Shown: positions 1-11,345 of the stretch, in pieces
How the letters are laid out: each line of letters starts with the position of its first letter
How positions within the stretch are numbered: the stretch's first letter is position 1
Source: Fragilaria radians
Taxonomy: Eukaryota > Bacillariophyta > Fragilariophyceae > Fragilariales > Fragilariaceae
DNA: 30,243 nt
Assembly (NCBI GenBank): GCA_900642245.1
Contig: CAAAJI010000086.1
Coordinates: 162,042 to 192,284 of the forward strand
Reading direction: 5' to 3'
Notes under the pieces: model-generated
Databases searched by the model: none
Told to the model about the DNA's origin: nothing
What the model saw: only the letters and a program-made list of their open reading frames with translations
Program-made: the position numbers and the translations under genes

Positions 1-2130
1 TCATCTTGACAAACTTAAGTCAAAAGTATGTCATTCCTATTTTGATATTTAACTTCAAGTTTAAGTCTACGTATCCAATCCCTTAAAAACAATTGTCACT
101 TTTTTGGATTGTTATCTTTTACTCCTTGTGTCACACTCTATGCGTGATATTGTATTAGGCATTAATGCATCCTCAAGGAATCAAAAGCAATGGCACTATC
201 ATGCATCTTAATATTTTGGAGGTATTGTTCGATGCTTATCATGTACATTTCATGATCTGATGAATAAGAAACCGCTCGACCCGATGTGAAATACTTATTG
301 CTTGCTCGATTGCAAAGTCTGGATGTGAGTAAACTGCCCATAAATACTAATTTTTCTTTCGGCTAAGAAATTACTGCCCAGAAATGCCGAGAGAGTTTGG
401 ACTAAGGTAATTGAGAATTCATCAAATTATTGTACAGTAGATTCCTCAAATGTATTTAACTTTTAGCTCTAGTTTTGCCTTTTTCCTTAAGGCATCCCTA
501 TTTTAAATGTGTTTTCACACTAAACGAGATTTTCTAGTCGCTCCCTTATTTCTGATTCAAAGCTTAATGCTTACAAGAATTCGGAAGATTGTGACTTGAT
601 CAATTCTTCATAAAATGTTAGCTGATAGAAAGTTTAACCTTCTTTCAAATGTGCACAGTTTTGGGGCTCATTCGCCTCAAAAATGCCTTAGTTTTACTTC
701 GGAAATAAATCGCATGGACTTTCCGAAGACTTGTTGAGTAAATAAATTCCTTCAAAATGAGATTTCGGTGTTTTTTTATTGTCAATTTAACAACTAATAT
801 CATTGTAAAGAGATATCATAATTCATGATGTTATCTAACCAATTAGCTTGTCATGGGCACACAAAATATCACATTAAGGAATGACAATTGAGTATACTAT
901 ACATAGTGTTAAAGCAAGCTAAGAATGATCAAAGAGCAAACCAACCAAGCGAAAATAGGTCCTACCTACATCGCTAGGAAAGACAGCAAAAAGTACAGAA
1001 CTTTGCCACTAGAAACTAGTCTGCTTAGATTCCTTTTTCCTGAAAGCCCTTTTTTCGTCGTGTTTGATTACAGCCTCGTTTCTTGCACTGTCATATAACA
1101 GGATGATCGCTACCTCCAAATGAAATGGCATCCACACCAATCTCATAACTTGATCTTTTCGATAGGATCATCTAGAAGCTGGATTCGCTAGCACTTTTAT
1201 TTTTTCCCAAAACATTTCACAAATAAACGGTAAGGAGGAAAAAGACGGAAATCAAAAACTATAATAACCCAAATGCCATTCGCCATTGTAGAAAAAGGGG
1301 GAAACAGAAACATGCCGAATCGTGGATGTAGGTAGCAAACGAAGAAAACTCCATTTGAACCTTAAGAACTCTGGGATGCAGCTGGAATTACATTTTGCCA
1401 ATTAGATAATGCTAGACTTCTATGAATGTCGAAATTGAGCAAATTATTGATGCATCAGATTAATTTAACATTACTTTTGAAGATTGGGTAGAGACATTCT
1501 TACAGAATAAAGCTAAGAAGAAGGATGATTCTAAATATGATGCTAGAAGAAAAAGGGAGCACATAAAGAATCACATGAAGATTTGTGAGTACGACAAACC
1601 TTTGTATTGCATTTTCACACATATGGTGCACTCCTAAGCATAGAGTGGGCAACGCTCTGAGTTGTAGAAATAGCACGGGGTAAAGCAACATAAGCAGGAA
1701 TCAAAATTCTCCTCAGTTCAGAAAGAACTGCAATTATCATTAAAACATTATCTGAGAAAAAAGCCAACAGGTTATAAAAGAAGTTGATTGGAAAACGCTA
1801 AGAGGAATATTGATTTAAGGCTCTTCAGCTTGGAAGGATAAGACAGATCACAACAGAAAGGTTGTAGCATAAACAGATTTGCCTTCGCTAGTGGAACCTC
1901 TATAGCCGAAACCTTATGAACATTATTTCTCATCCTAACTATGTTTTTAATTGTAGTCCCTTCTTTTGTGTGACTCCTTGCTTATTTGATATGTTGGAAG
2001 TAAAACGAGCACATATAAAGAAATTCAATTGAATTAGCCAAAGCAGGAACCTCATACTCTGGGCATTAATCTTGACATAGCACATGTGTTATCACTCCCC
2101 TCGGGTCGAGGGATTGAGACAGTGGTATCA
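1..2130. other. Gene-poor AT-rich stretch
   Basis: I see no supportable gene here. Stops are frequent in all frames. The only mildly coding-like piece is a lysine-rich plus-strand stretch around 1477-1636 with no recognisable motif. The region may be decayed transposon DNA, since it adjoins a copia fragment, but nothing directly shows this. Confidence 0.6.
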
Positions 2131-2815
2131 TCAGGCCAAGCCCAGATAATATTTGTCGTACACAGTTCATACCTTTCACGTGAACTGCGGTGTTTAGTCA
2201 ATAAATCAGAAGGATTGGTAGTGACTAAATATGGACAGTACAAACAATATCACAAGCAACAGCTTGGCAAACAGTTTGCCAAGATAGAATATTGTGACAT
2301 TTCTTAAGTTTGAAGGGAGGCATCACGGAACTATCTACAAAAGCTTTTTTGTCCCCAGAAAGATAAGAAGTTCCAGCAGGTAATCCAAGATAATGTTAAT
2401 CTTGACGGATTGACATACTTTTTTCCACAGCAATAAGTAAAGCAGAGAATTCAGGCCCATAAGTTGAAGTTTTAACGGAACTTGATTTCTTAGAAAGCCA
2501 AGAGACAGTAGTTCTATTCAACAAATGTATAATTCCAGCAGTGGAACGTCCAGTTACAAGGTCAAAGAGTAAATTTGCATCGACAAACGATGTAGTCAAG
2601 ACAAGTTTCCCACAAGGTTCAGGAGTATCAGTAGGTATATTTTACCGGCATAGATGGTAGACATATCCCCAGGAGGTTTGACATAATTAACTGCAGAATA
2701 AATAGGAATATCAGTTCTGAACTGTATAGGCATTTTCTTGCACCTGAGCAGAAACTTATACACTCGTTCCGTACGTTCAAGATGGCCATTCCAAGTCATT
2801 AGTCCTTCACGTTTT
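2130..2815 (-). pseudogene. Ty1/copia RNase H fragment (decayed retrotransposon)
   Basis: Reading the minus strand from about 2800 to 2150 gives, in order, the end of a copia reverse transcriptase/RNase H region: a GHLER motif; a SFVDANLLFDLVTGRS stretch with the RNase H acidic residue; a TYGPEFSALLIAVE helix with the next acidic position; then, in another frame, SGDKKAFVDSSV followed by HNILS; and finally NPSDLLTKH, the copia equivalent of NPADILSKH. At least two frame changes and several stops separate these pieces, so the gene is dead. No gag, protease, integrase or main RT motifs precede it and no LTR was recognised, so it is a truncated remnant. Family assignment rests on recalled diatom copia sequences. 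Confidence 0.8.
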
Positions 2816-4218
2816 GTTCGGGCTGATTATTTCTGAAATTTCTCTGCAAGATCATTTTGATCTGCTGTAATTCTGAAAAAGTAAAAGGTGTCTACATTCT
2901 TGACAGACAAATACATTAATGAGCAAAGCTAAACGAATGAGAAAAGTTACATTGATTTTAACTTTTATGCCAACGGTTTCGTTCTGATAACAACGGTTTC
3001 GTTCTGATAAAGATACCTTCATTTCCAAATTTAAAGATATTCATTTTCATTGGAGCTCATCATGTTTTTCTGGAAATATTGTTTCATTACTTAATTGGCT
3101 TTACTTTATCTGAATTTTTATGCATGTACCAATTGATTCAAATGAGATGGGAAATATGTATGCATCCTTATTATTTATTGCAAGATAGTTGGTCATTAAG
3201 AATCAGTTATTGTATTGGATAGTGGTCTCCAATCAATTATTGGCATTGCGTAAGGGCTCCAATAAAAAATTGAATAACTGATAATGGTGCGGCAAATAAA
3301 TCTACTATCCAACCTCAAGGGTTGCTCATAACGGAAGGAATGGTGGTGAAGCAATTCAATGTTTTACTTTTATTTATATAAAAAAAGCTAGTAATTCTAC
3401 TATACAAACTCAAGGTTCTTTTAGAGCGGAAAGGAACGGACGTGAGAAAAACTTTCTAGTCTTACGGAATGAATGCTCGAATATTTGATTTTCCTTGTCA
3501 ACAGCTGTTACCAGCAGTTTCATATCCCACCATAATCATTTTCAAGTTTTCAGGAGATTACTTTTTCGTAAATCAATTCCATCTTCAAACTTCTTTGAGA
3601 CAGATTCAAAAACTTGCATATCTAAGAAGAATTGTTGCACAGCCTCAATATATGACAAAACCACTTCACTCCTGACCTTAACCTAGCTTGTTCTTCATTG
3701 TCCAATATTTCTTCTACTTCCTTGCATCTAACGATACATGCCAAAACAGTAATTAGTGACTCTTCCTTCAGATTGTTGATTCCACACGTAAAAAGTCACA
3801 ACATTGTCTTAAAGTCAGGTTCAAATCATAAAAATTATCGTTTTCCAAACAAATAGATATCCAGTGAAGTCCTCAATTTATATTCCAATGCAGCACAAAG
3901 ACTCCATTACCACTCCCTCATCTCTTAAAGCGATTGATGAATCAGGTAAGTCATTCCTTCCATTTCTGGTTATTGAATGCCAGATGAGGAATGCATTGAC
4001 AAAATATGTTCCATTCTGATAGGCTATTTAAATTAGGCATTTCAAAGGTTTTTGGAAGTTTGTTGCTTTACCACATTATATTATTGATGGCGATATGCTA
4101 GAAGGTACCGTTAAGTTATGGATTATATTGGGTAATTGAAAATTATCCATATATTTGAAGACGTACATCAGCAAATTGGTAAAAGTACGAGTTTTTAAAT
4201 ACCTATAATAGCATCTGC
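2816..4218. other. Non-coding spacer with degenerate repeats
   Basis: No gene is supportable. Apart from the 20-bp duplication, it contains an imperfect direct repeat of about 50 bp at roughly 3294-3343 and 3390-3439 (both read ctac/tata-caa-ctcaagg then cggaaggaa(tc)gg, spaced about 96 bp). It also has an imperfect inverted pair built on atcagttatt near 3200 and its complement near 3275. The left flank is the copia fragment; the right flank is the 3' end of UFD1. Confidence 0.55.
2971..3010. repeat. Perfect 20-bp tandem duplication
   Basis: The 20-mer caacggtttcgttctgataa occurs twice back to back (2971-2990 and 2991-3010) with no mismatch. Perfect identity suggests a recent slippage or repair event. 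No function is visible. Confidence 0.95.
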
Positions 4219-5451
4219 CTATTTCATCCTATTTCCAGATCCTTGAAATGTCGCTGCCTTCGGTTTCAGCTTGGAGTACTTGCCAGCCACTTTGGAATTC
4301 CGTTTTAGAGTAGACGCAGACCCATCTGATGATAATGATGTTGCGGAAGTATCAGTAGCTGCAGCAGCACGCTTAGCAGCGGCTTCAGCTCGTAGTTGGG
4401 CCATATCATATTCTGCTCCGGTCGCATCTTTCAACACGGTAGTTGCTGATTTTCCATCTAGGCGTGAACCACTTCCCGCCTGAATAGCCCAATAATCAAC
4501 CTTAGGTGCAAGCACTGGTATGGCAGCATTTCGTTGAACACCAGTAGTACCAATTTTATCGGCCAACATAGACGGAAGTGGAGCGGAAGCAGTGTCGTTT
4601 TCCAATGGGCGAATAATGTTTCCATCGATGATCCGGATTCCGTTTTCAGGCTTTGTCTCATCAGAATTTGTATTTTCTTGCGATGAAACGTCAGCAGATA
4701 GTTTAGCTGTTGAAGGGTTTTGAAATGACTGATCCAAGGAAGAGTTTTGACGACTTGTAACAGGTGTTGATGAAGATGATTGTGACTCAGGCTTCGAGGG
4801 CTCTTGATAACCAAGTGGGGCATCAAAATCAACATTACAATCCGTTTCAATAATACATGCTGCATTCTGCGGTTTTACCTCTTTCAAAAGAAAATGGTAA
4901 TTTTTCCCATTATAGGGTACTTGAATTACATCTCCCTTAGTGACACAACTAAAATTTCGAAGAGCATGTTCTAAGAAAGCTCGTGGATTGGAAATTTCCA
5001 AGAAATCCACGTGCTGCGGTTGCAATTTGACAAAGGTTGCTTTCGGGAGCGATACATTAGTGACGGTAATGACTGTACCTTCTTCGATGAGTAAATTCTG
5101 CATCATCCAAAAGGGAATGTAGCAAGAACCTTCATCTGCTGTAAATTCAAGCACTCCCGAATGAGTCATTGTTCCTTTTGACGGAGAAGAAAGTTGGAAA
5201 AGCATTGGATAATCCACCTGTAATCGAGCTAACGTATCAACTGCTGATGGTGGCAATAATATTTTGTCTCCTTTCTAAGATGAAAAGTCAGTAAGTTAGC
5301 CGCAGAATTTATTGAACTAGTCCTCACCCAAAGGCTGTCTACTCACCTCCAAGTGCGGCTTATCAGCGTAGGCAACACTGAAGCAATGATATTGCTCTTC
5401 AAACCGCTGTGGATATCCTCTCAGTCCTCCAAACCCCCATCCGTGCATCAT
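4219..5451 (-). CDS. UFD1: Ubiquitin fusion degradation protein 1 (UFD1)
   Basis: This is the adaptor that, with NPL4, links Cdc48/p97 to ubiquitinated clients in ER-associated and proteasomal degradation. There are two exons: 5347-5451 (35 codons, ATG at 5451) and 4219-5274, joined by a 72-nt intron with GTGAGT donor, TTAG acceptor and a CTAAC branch-like site. The spliced protein is 386 aa. The junction rebuilds the family signature HLE-KGDKILLPPSAVD followed by LARL and YPMLFQL. The N-terminal half is the double-psi beta-barrel UT3 domain; the C-terminal third is low-complexity, rich in Ser, Ala and Lys, and ends in a basic F-x-G-x-G type tail seen in UFD1 proteins. The first exon is essential: no ATG opens the long exon. 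A tandem MM at the start leaves the initiator uncertain by one codon. It is transcribed away from the NADPH oxidase gene across a 1-kb spacer. Diatoms can also carry a plastid-ERAD (symbiont) UFD1, but no targeting leader is seen, so the cytosolic form is favoured. Confidence 0.93.
5275..5346 (-). other. UFD1: Intron of UFD1 (72 nt)
   Basis: Phase-0 intron with donor GTGAGT immediately after the GAG codon and acceptor CTTAG before AAA. Removing it joins conserved UFD1 residues without a gap. Confidence 0.9.
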
Positions 5452-6453
5452 CTTTATTGGAAAAATACGATATCAAGTCACAAATAAACAGCTTTCAAAG
5501 AAGGTGAAGTAACGAATTCTGTGACTACGTCAATACTTGATGAAAAATTTATTTCTCAGAGAAATTATTTTGTTCTTCGTAGTCGTAGTCGATACAAGTA
5601 ACTAATGGATTGTTGTAGAAGTCAATCGAAAACCTAGGTAGACGAAGAAAACCATCAATCCAATTTTCCTTCGTGATTTAAGGTTCGAGGTTTCCATGTG
5701 CAGTGCAACAACACCTGATATCCATATTTTGTGCACAAATCCTTTGGGCTTGATGTAAGAGGAGTATTCCATTCCTTCTTCGTAACTAAAAACATATAAT
5801 TGTATTATTCTATGCAATGCAATCCAAATCAGAGTTCTAAAATCGGCTTGAGAAACAATTTAAATTTTAGAATTGACAATGATGAGAAACTCAGATGATG
5901 TGGTTGATACCACGAAAGTGTAGTTAAAAGACTTCTTTGAAATTTTCACAATGATCATAGGTATAATTCTCTTTTATAAACATGACAGATTACACGACAC
6001 GGTACTGGCGGCATTTTTTTCAGGAACAAGCACTGTGGACTTGGATGAATCTGTATTTGACTGAAAATAATCAGCCAGTCGATAGATCGGTTAGCAACCA
6101 TTCAAGCAACCTTGAAACAAGCTCTTAGAAGTAATTCTATTTCCCCCTTTTTTTACTATCGTTATCTTATCTTTTCTTCCACAAGGATGAGTATAGTGGA
6201 GAATTAGGAAAACATTGATTTGACACTAAATTCTTGATTGAATCATGACGAGGGACTAAAAAAATTTACTGTTGTCGAAATGCAAAAAGTGTGTATAAAT
6301 CTCAAGCAGATGATTGAAGGTCACTGAAAATGACTCTCTGTAACAAATGAGAATCCTATATTGGCACTTGTTCCTGTCAAATCCAGATACCTTCTCTCAG
6401 TATTTTTCCAATCGTCAACATTTATTCCACACTCCATTGAGGGTCGAAGGAAT
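5452..6453. promoter_or_regulatory. Divergent intergenic region UFD1/NADPH oxidase
   Basis: About 1 kb separates the two divergent start codons, so both promoters should lie here. A TATAAA sits at 6294-6299, about 155 nt before the NOX ATG, and could place transcription near 6325. Two short upstream ATGs (6330 and 6347) lie in the presumed NOX leader; the one at 6330 heads a 6-codon uORF. No gene is visible in the rest. Confidence 0.35.
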
Positions 6454-8520
6454 ATGGTCAACGACAACACGGAAGGAACAAAAGCTCCATCGACAGATGT
6501 TAGCAGTAGTAAGAAATCGCGTCCAACCCTCCGTACTGTTGATATGGGATCTTCTGTTCGTGATTGTATGAAAGATTTCAAGTTGAAGGGGAAGCAAGCT
6601 GCACTCGATCGAGCATTCAATGACTTGGATGCCTCTAAAAATGGTCTACTTGAGAGAGAAGAAGTTGCTGCATTTATGGAGCAAGCTGCCAGGGAAATTA
6701 AACTCTTTGTCCCGAACTCGGTCATTATGGATGCTGTCGATGCCTTGATGGAAGATGTTGGTGCCTTGGGAAGTAACCATATCACCAAACGGCAATTCGA
6801 TAAACTATTTAAACGCCATCCAAATTTATTGAGATGCTTCGATGATGAAGTCGCTGTATCTGACCTCAAGCGAAAGGCCTCACGACGACTTCTCACACGA
6901 GAAGAAATTGAAGAAAAGGAACGAGAAGATGAAGAAGTTTGGGAAAGTATGCCTCAGATGCATTGGAAAAGTGAAAATGTACGCTTATTTTGGGGATTCT
7001 TGTACTTTGCTGCAAACATTGCAACATTTACTGCCAAGGGGGTGATGTACGCCAATTCTCCGACGGTGAAAAATGTCTTTAGTAGCTGCATCATTATTTC
7101 TCGAGGCTCGGCGCAATGTTTGAATCTCAATTGCTGTCTCATTCTCTTACCAGTATGCAGACACGTCCTCACAAGGTTAAGGGCGACGAAGCTTCGCTTT
7201 TACTTCCCCTTTGATACGTTCTTAAACTCTCATATTACTTTTGGTATCGCGATTCTATTCTTTACTGTATTGCATGTGGGTGGGCATACCTGCGGATTTA
7301 TCAACTTCACGTATGCCGATCAAGAAGACATTTTACTTCTAATGGAAGGAAAAAATCTCGATGTTCCGGAGGGAGTCTGGGATCGCTGGAAGTTCTTACT
7401 TGGAACTACGGCGGGTATTACTGGAATTATCATGGTGGTCTGCATGTTGATCGCTTATCCCTTTACGATTTGGCGACGTAGTAGATTCAACACCTTTTGG
7501 TATACTCATCATTTACTCCTCGTGATGCTAATTGTCCTTTGCTTTCATGGCATTGGCAACCTTCTAGAGCCATTTCAGTCTGTCTACTGGTTGATGATTC
7601 CAATGACACTTTACCTTATTCCTCGTTTCCTACGTGAAACTCCTTATTCATCGCATAAAGTCCTCGACATACGTGTCAAAAAAGGGAAAGTGGTTGCCAT
7701 CAAGCTTCAACGTCCCAAAAATTGGGAAAAGCTTGTACGACCAGGGATGTATGCCTTCCTGAAGGTCCCTAAAGTCTCCAAATTGGAATGGCACCCCTTC
7801 AGCCTTACTTCTGCACCGTATGAAGATTTTATCGAATTTCATTGTGCTCGTGCAGGTGATTGGACTGGTAGACTGCATGACCTTGTCGAAACGATTGAGA
7901 ACGATGAGGAGTCTGATAAATTTAAGTGTGAACATGCATCCGACTTGATTTTGAAGGTAGAAGGCCCGATTGGTGCATCCTCACAGGGATTCAAGGATTA
8001 TCCGATTGTTGTTTTGATTGGAGCTGGCATTGGAGTCACGCCCATGATAAGTGTCTTGAAACAGCTTCTTTTCAAACCTGGAAGAATGAAACGCGTATTC
8101 TTCTATTGGACGGTTCGTGATAGAGCTGCCTTTGAATGGTTTGCAAAATTAATGGACGACATTTACGACAGCGATAAAAGCCGAGCCATGCAAGTGAGGA
8201 ATTTCTTGACATCCGTCAAAGATGACCAAAGAGATATAGGAGCTGTTCTCTTGCATCATGCCACACGCGCGAAGCACAGAAGGACAAACTTTGATCTCAT
8301 TTTGGGGCAATACACTCATCGTCAAGTAGAAGTTGGCAGGCCAAAATGGACTGAGGAATTAAAGTCTGTAAAACTAGAAGCCAAGAGTCTCACCTACAAC
8401 TCTTGTGGCGTATTCCTCTGTGGACCTAAGGCCATGGCTGTTGACATAGCAACAACTTGCTACACGCTCACCAAAGAAGATCCAACCTTCTATTTTCACT
8501 TTTCCAAAGAGACATTTTGA
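6454..8520 (+). CDS. EF-hand NADPH oxidase (NOX5/RBOH-like)
   Basis: A membrane flavocytochrome that moves electrons from cytosolic NADPH through FAD and two hemes to O2, making superoxide. From the first in-frame ATG (6454) it is 688 aa. A canonical EF-hand loop, DASKNGLLEREE, lies at residues 59-70, followed by a degenerate second EF-hand. The ferric-reductase membrane domain has heme-ligand pairs H260/H274 (spacing 14) and H352/H365 (spacing 13), the same spacings as in gp91phox. The FAD motif HPFSLTSAP starts at 447, the NADPH glycine motif GAGIGVTP at 523, and a CGP at 656; the protein ends in an aromatic-FHFSKETF tail typical of NOX. All catalytic elements are present and no intron is needed. 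The EF-hand implies Ca2+ control. The frame is open upstream to 6334 without an ATG; a weak 61-nt intron (6340-6400) could join ATG 6330 in frame, giving a slightly longer N-terminus. Plant-RBOH versus NOX5 affinity is not decided. Confidence 0.92.
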   Translation: MVNDNTEGTKAPSTDVSSSKKSRPTLRTVDMGSSVRDCMKDFKLKGKQAALDRAFNDLDASKNGLLEREEVAAFMEQAAREIKLFVPNSVIMDAVDALMEDVGALGSNHITKRQFDKLFKRHPNLLRCFDDEVAVSDLKRKASRRLLTREEIEEKEREDEEVWESMPQMHWKSENVRLFWGFLYFAANIATFTAKGVMYANSPTVKNVFSSCIIISRGSAQCLNLNCCLILLPVCRHVLTRLRATKLRFYFPFDTFLNSHITFGIAILFFTVLHVGGHTCGFINFTYADQEDILLLMEGKNLDVPEGVWDRWKFLLGTTAGITGIIMVVCMLIAYPFTIWRRSRFNTFWYTHHLLLVMLIVLCFHGIGNLLEPFQSVYWLMIPMTLYLIPRFLRETPYSSHKVLDIRVKKGKVVAIKLQRPKNWEKLVRPGMYAFLKVPKVSKLEWHPFSLTSAPYEDFIEFHCARAGDWTGRLHDLVETIENDEESDKFKCEHASDLILKVEGPIGASSQGFKDYPIVVLIGAGIGVTPMISVLKQLLFKPGRMKRVFFYWTVRDRAAFEWFAKLMDDIYDSDKSRAMQVRNFLTSVKDDQRDIGAVLLHHATRAKHRRTNFDLILGQYTHRQVEVGRPKWTEELKSVKLEAKSLTYNSCGVFLCGPKAMAVDIATTCYTLTKEDPTFYFHFSKETF

Positions 8521-9815
8521 AACCAATGCAAAGATCTGGATCCGGTTTATTAGGCATGTAAACTTACGTATTTTATTTCCGATATACCAGCCCTGGTATG
8601 GAAAAGGCCATTTTGGCATTCATTTATCTTGTATTAGTGCAGGACATGTAACCTTGATTGATTTATAACTTTGGAATAATGTTATAAGATATGTGTCTCA
8701 AAGCTGCGCCTTATAAGCTGTAAGTGTTGGATGACAAATCTAACATTGTAATCTAGTCAGTTCTTTTGATCTTGAAATGTTTAGTTTTTCCAATTGACAT
8801 TTAGTTAACAGCTCAAAAATGAATTTTGATGGATTCTTTTTACAATTTTGCATTGGTGTCATTGACGAGGGCATATAGAATATATTCAAAGAAAAGTCAG
8901 CATTATGCGGTTCTAAGTCAACAACCAAGATTCCACAAGAAACTGCTGAATTTCCTTTGGGTGCGTCAGCATCATTGTAACTCTTACGTTTCCTTATCCA
9001 TATCTTTGTCATCTTTTTCTTTTTTTCCTCAACTCACAATTTGGATAACGCTGCGTAGCAATTTGAGCCTCATTACGGTTTCAATGATTTTTTCATCGCA
9101 TCTTCAAGAATAGATTAAAATGAAAAGGGTGATGTATATCATATTACATAGATCATGGTGTGCCGCTGCTCCCAGTCACCAGAGGGTACATTGAGAGTGA
9201 ATTTGCTACCTTTGGAAGTCAATATCCTTGATTTCAAGTTTTTTATAATGAAAATTTTGAAATTTTTTAAAGATACGTTCATATTAAAGGCAAAAAAGAT
9301 ATTACTAGTTTCTCTGTGCTGTGGTAATAGCACTATGATAATTTAAAAAATATTAAGAACCTTATGGATCACGAATGTCATACCTTGAGCACTAAACTAT
9401 GCGTGAAATGTTAGACTCAATACTTCAGAAAAAAACAGTTATGAATGTTTTTTGGCATTGATCCTTGGTGTTACCACCCTCTTCTTGATCTCTATTCCGT
9501 GTAAGTACCCTGAGGAATTTCGTACCTTCTCCCATGACAAACACTTACAAAAATTCAATGAAAAGTCATACACATGGCTGTGATAATGAGTAAGTAGCAT
9601 GAATCAACGTCGTATAGATAATGTACGGGTTGGAGGCAGTAGTAGTATTGTCTACTAGTATCGTCAAAAATGGACAGTACCAAAGATTGGTACGACTTGT
9701 ATGGCTGTCAGTAAGTGAAAGTACCTTGATTGGCTCGCTGTCATCACTTTCTAACGAGTCAAGAAGTGAAAGTAAATTGAAGAACAAAGTGCTGTGTATG
9801 TGTTTATAGTGATTG
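8521..9815. other. Intergenic spacer NOX/transporter
   Basis: About 1.3 kb between two plus-strand genes. I find no motif-bearing reading frame, RNA gene or clear repeat. It should contain the NOX 3' end and the transporter promoter, but no convincing TATA or polyadenylation signal stands out. Confidence 0.55.
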
Positions 9816-11345
9816 ATGTCAGACTTAAATAACGAGACCAAACCACTGAATTCAATTGAGAGTGTTCATTTGATATCCTATGGTACCGATGATGATAGAA
9901 ATCATTTGATACACGAAAATGACAGAGCCTCAACAACATCAACAACATCCTTACCACAATTCCTTGGACATAAGGCTACCATAGGAATGATGGGAAGCAT
10001 TTCGATCGCCGTAAACTCAATTACAGGTCCTGCCATGGTAGACCTTCCCGCGACATTTCAACGATCTGGTTGGATTCCAACGATCGTGACGCTTTTGTTT
10101 GTTTGTGTCCTATCCTCGTTATGTTCCTTGCATTTGGCCGACACTATATCCAAGTATCCAGGAAATCTTAACTTTGAACGTGAAGTAGAATTTAGTGAAT
10201 CCTTTCGTTATTTTTGGGGACATCGATGGTTCGTGGTGACCGAAATTTTGTTCTTTGCCTGTATTACATGTCTCAATATGAGCAGCATCGTGGATACAGC
10301 ACAAGTCGTCGATACATTCTTGGGACATTTCTTTGGCTTTAGTTCCGCGTTGCATATTACAAGTACGCATCAAAATTTAGAGGTCGTTCATTGGTATCCA
10401 GCAGAGTGTACTGCCGAGACTCTCATGGCTGGAGAGTGTTTGGCCTTTGCCGATCATGCCGATGGTATATTGCTAACTCTAGGTTATGTCATTACGACCT
10501 TCATTTTCCTTCCCATGGCATTGATGGACCTTAAGGAAAATTCAGTCTTTCAAATTATGGGCTTCCTTGTTCTCATCGCAACTGTCATCCAATTTGCAAT
10601 CGAATTTGGACTTTCTGGTTTGGATTTTAACAATATGTCACTCTGGGGATCATCATGGGATGCCCTTCTTGGCGTTGTCCTCTTCAACTTTGCGCTCGTC
10701 ATTGCCATACCAGCTTGGCTATATGAAAAACATTCAAGTGTCAGTGTACCAGTAGTTGTTCATGGTGCATCCATGCTTTCGAGTTTACTCTACATAATTG
10801 TTGGTGCCATGGGAGCACTAGCAATCCCCAATGTCTCAGATAACATGTTAGAGAGTATGATGTCGGGTAGTTTTGGAATTACGATGCAAGCTGGTTCCAT
10901 TCTTTTTGCCTTTATGATTATTGGCCTGGGCATTCCACTGTTTTCAGTCCTCACGCGAATGAATCTCACTGGCAGTGGACTCACGTCGCACTTGGTAGGA
11001 AACTTGTTAGCGGTTTACTTTCCTTTTTCGGTATCCTGGATACTCTATCAGGGAGATCTTGTTACAGAACTACTATCGTGGGGTGGCGTCATCTTTACCA
11101 GCGCAGTTGCCTTCATTCTACCATTGATTCTGGCACTTCATACAGTTTGGGAATTTGACCTGGTGGGTTCGATTGAAGTTTACGGACCATGTTGGAAGCA
11201 AGAATTTCAATCCAGACGAACTAAAATTGTTGCCCTTGTTATCATACTCAGTTTAACTGTAATGGCTGTGGTGAGTGCAATCGTCGGACAATTTTGGATT
11301 ATGGATGACGATGAAACCCCAAGTGCTTTGCCAAGGGTTGGATGA
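9816..11345 (+). CDS. Amino acid/auxin permease family transporter (AAAP)
   Basis: A polytopic membrane protein of 509 aa in a single exon. A polar N-terminus of about 50 residues is followed by roughly 11 hydrophobic segments. The first, with SISIAVNSITGPAMVDLPATFQRSGW, matches the broken first helix (GxGxLxLPxAFxxxG type) of Aa_trans proteins, the site that binds substrate in this fold. Later segments end in a short cytosolic tail after the last helix (about residues 470-495). Such carriers move neutral or other amino acids with protons at the plasma membrane, vacuole or plastid; substrate cannot be read from the sequence. The start is the ATG at 9816; the TTG codon just before it is not a credible eukaryotic start. 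The gene converges with the beta-propeller gene downstream, leaving 476 bp. Confidence 0.82.
   Translation: MSDLNNETKPLNSIESVHLISYGTDDDRNHLIHENDRASTTSTTSLPQFLGHKATIGMMGSISIAVNSITGPAMVDLPATFQRSGWIPTIVTLLFVCVLSSLCSLHLADTISKYPGNLNFEREVEFSESFRYFWGHRWFVVTEILFFACITCLNMSSIVDTAQVVDTFLGHFFGFSSALHITSTHQNLEVVHWYPAECTAETLMAGECLAFADHADGILLTLGYVITTFIFLPMALMDLKENSVFQIMGFLVLIATVIQFAIEFGLSGLDFNNMSLWGSSWDALLGVVLFNFALVIAIPAWLYEKHSSVSVPVVVHGASMLSSLLYIIVGAMGALAIPNVSDNMLESMMSGSFGITMQAGSILFAFMIIGLGIPLFSVLTRMNLTGSGLTSHLVGNLLAVYFPFSVSWILYQGDLVTELLSWGGVIFTSAVAFILPLILALHTVWEFDLVGSIEVYGPCWKQEFQSRRTKIVALVIILSLTVMAVVSAIVGQFWIMDDDETPSALPRVG

Noticed and set aside
3770..3845. tRNA gene suggested by ggttcaaatc
   Set aside because: The preceding 70 nt do not fold into D and anticodon arms and no acceptor-stem match exists.
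5602..5817. 71-codon minus-strand ORF upstream of UFD1
   Set aside because: No motif, and it lies in the divergent promoter region; composition looks random.
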